64,000 nucleotides of DNA from Candidatus Planktophila versatilis. Lineage in GTDB: Bacteria; Actinomycetota; Actinomycetes; Nanopelagicales; Nanopelagicaceae. Below the pieces are notes generated by a model. That model was not told the origin of the DNA. It saw only the letters and a program-made list of their open reading frames with translations, and searched no databases. Where the stretch lies: the NCBI RefSeq assembly GCF_002288265.1, contig NZ_CP016778.1, positions 1,054,001 through 1,118,000 of the forward strand. The letters run 5' to 3'. The position numbers were made by a program, and so were the translations under genes. This document shows positions 63,764-64,000 of the stretch, piece after piece. How positions within the stretch are numbered: position 1 is the stretch's first letter; each line of letters opens with the position of its first letter.

Positions 63764-64000
63764 TGTGTGACCACCCAAACTGCTGCAATCAGGACTACGG
63801 CGCCAATCAGAATAAGAGCAGCGTAGCTGCGGGCAAAACCAGTCTGTGTCTTTCGAAGCTCAGAACCAGCACTGAGCGCCGTACGTCCGACCAGGCGCAC
63901 AGTGCCATCAACAACACTGTCATCGCCCTTAACGAGGAGTCTTGTGAGCGCTTGTCCAGGGCGCATGAATAAGGCTTCGTTAAATGAATCTTGCAACAAA
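63760..64000 (-). CDS. nuoL: NADH-quinone oxidoreductase subunit L (C-terminal end; 5' part outside window)
   Basis: The last ~80 codons of a gene that runs off the right edge. LQDSFNEALFMRPGQALTRLL followed by DDSVVDGTVRLVGRTALSAGSELRKTQTGFARSYAALILIGAVVLIAAVWVV matches the C-terminal lateral helix and last span of NuoL. Its stop overlaps nuoM. Assignment rests on this end and on the order nuoL-nuoM-nuoN. Confidence 0.88.
   Translation of the reverse strand, partial: LLQDSFNEALFMRPGQALTRLLVKGDDSVVDGTVRLVGRTALSAGSELRKTQTGFARSYAALILIGAVVLIAAVWVVTQ

Noticed and set aside
1-64000. CRISPR array, phage genes, insertion sequences, defence islands
   Set aside because: No regularly spaced repeats, transposases, integrases or defence-type proteins were found on either strand.

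Overview
The window is a stretch of actinobacterial chromosome. The fused str-S10-spc-alpha ribosomal block, the order tRNA-Trp-secE-nusG-rplK-rplA-rplJ-rplL-rpoB-rpoC, the order rpmG-hadA-hadB-murB-aminotransferase and the pair nuoN-polyprenyl synthase are all typical of Actinobacteria. Base composition is moderate rather than GC-rich, spacers are very short, and many genes overlap by 1-8 bp. This suggests a streamlined low-GC lineage such as the freshwater acI group (Nanopelagicales, Planktophila-like). That placement is an inference from gene content and order, not from a phylogeny. No phage, insertion sequence, CRISPR array, rRNA gene or integron is visible.

Layout, transcribed right to left unless stated. 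1-1322: rimI (cut by the window edge), tsaB and tsaE. 1330-7942: a branched-chain-type ABC importer (livG, livF, livH, livM, binding protein) ending in a secreted alpha/beta hydrolase and a strong terminator. 7985-13306: cell-envelope precursor genes (alr, acpS, a PAP2-like membrane protein, glmS, glmM). 13355-47120: about 34 kb of translation, transcription and secretion genes: rpsI-rplM, truA, rplQ-rpoA-rpsD-rpsK-rpsM-rpmJ-infA, map-adk-secY, the spc and S10 clusters, tuf-fusA-rpsG-rpsL, one small protein of unknown function, rpoC-rpoB, rplL-rplJ, rplA-rplK and nusG-secE, preceded by tRNA-Trp. 47411-48604 (+): an aspartate-type aminotransferase. 48594-51458: murB, an unusual CysRS-tail/glycosyltransferase fusion, hadB, hadA and rpmG, followed by tRNA-Met and tRNA-Thr. 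51795-53113: a 38-residue cysteine-rich protein and a FUSC-type membrane protein. 53136-54623: CoA-binding protein (+), msrB (-), PsiE-like protein (+). 54637-58284: a polar amino-acid ABC importer with an NHL-type beta-propeller gene, then tRNA-Tyr. 58380-59780 (+): yajQ and rarD. 59739-64000: polyprenyl diphosphate synthase, nuoN, nuoM and the end of nuoL.

Most of the window is conserved housekeeping DNA. What stands out is (a) the intergenic RNA structure. There is a clear L10 leader, and there are candidate leaders before rplM, rpsM, rpsH, rpsL and rplA, some with mutually exclusive stems, plus a hairpin that hides the msrB ribosome binding site. (b) Some gene pairings and protein architectures are unusual: CysRS-tail+GT2, importer+secreted hydrolase, importer+beta-propeller, and a PAP2 protein lacking catalytic arginines. 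No spacer longer than 300 bases lacks a gene; the longest is the ~250 bp rpsL leader.
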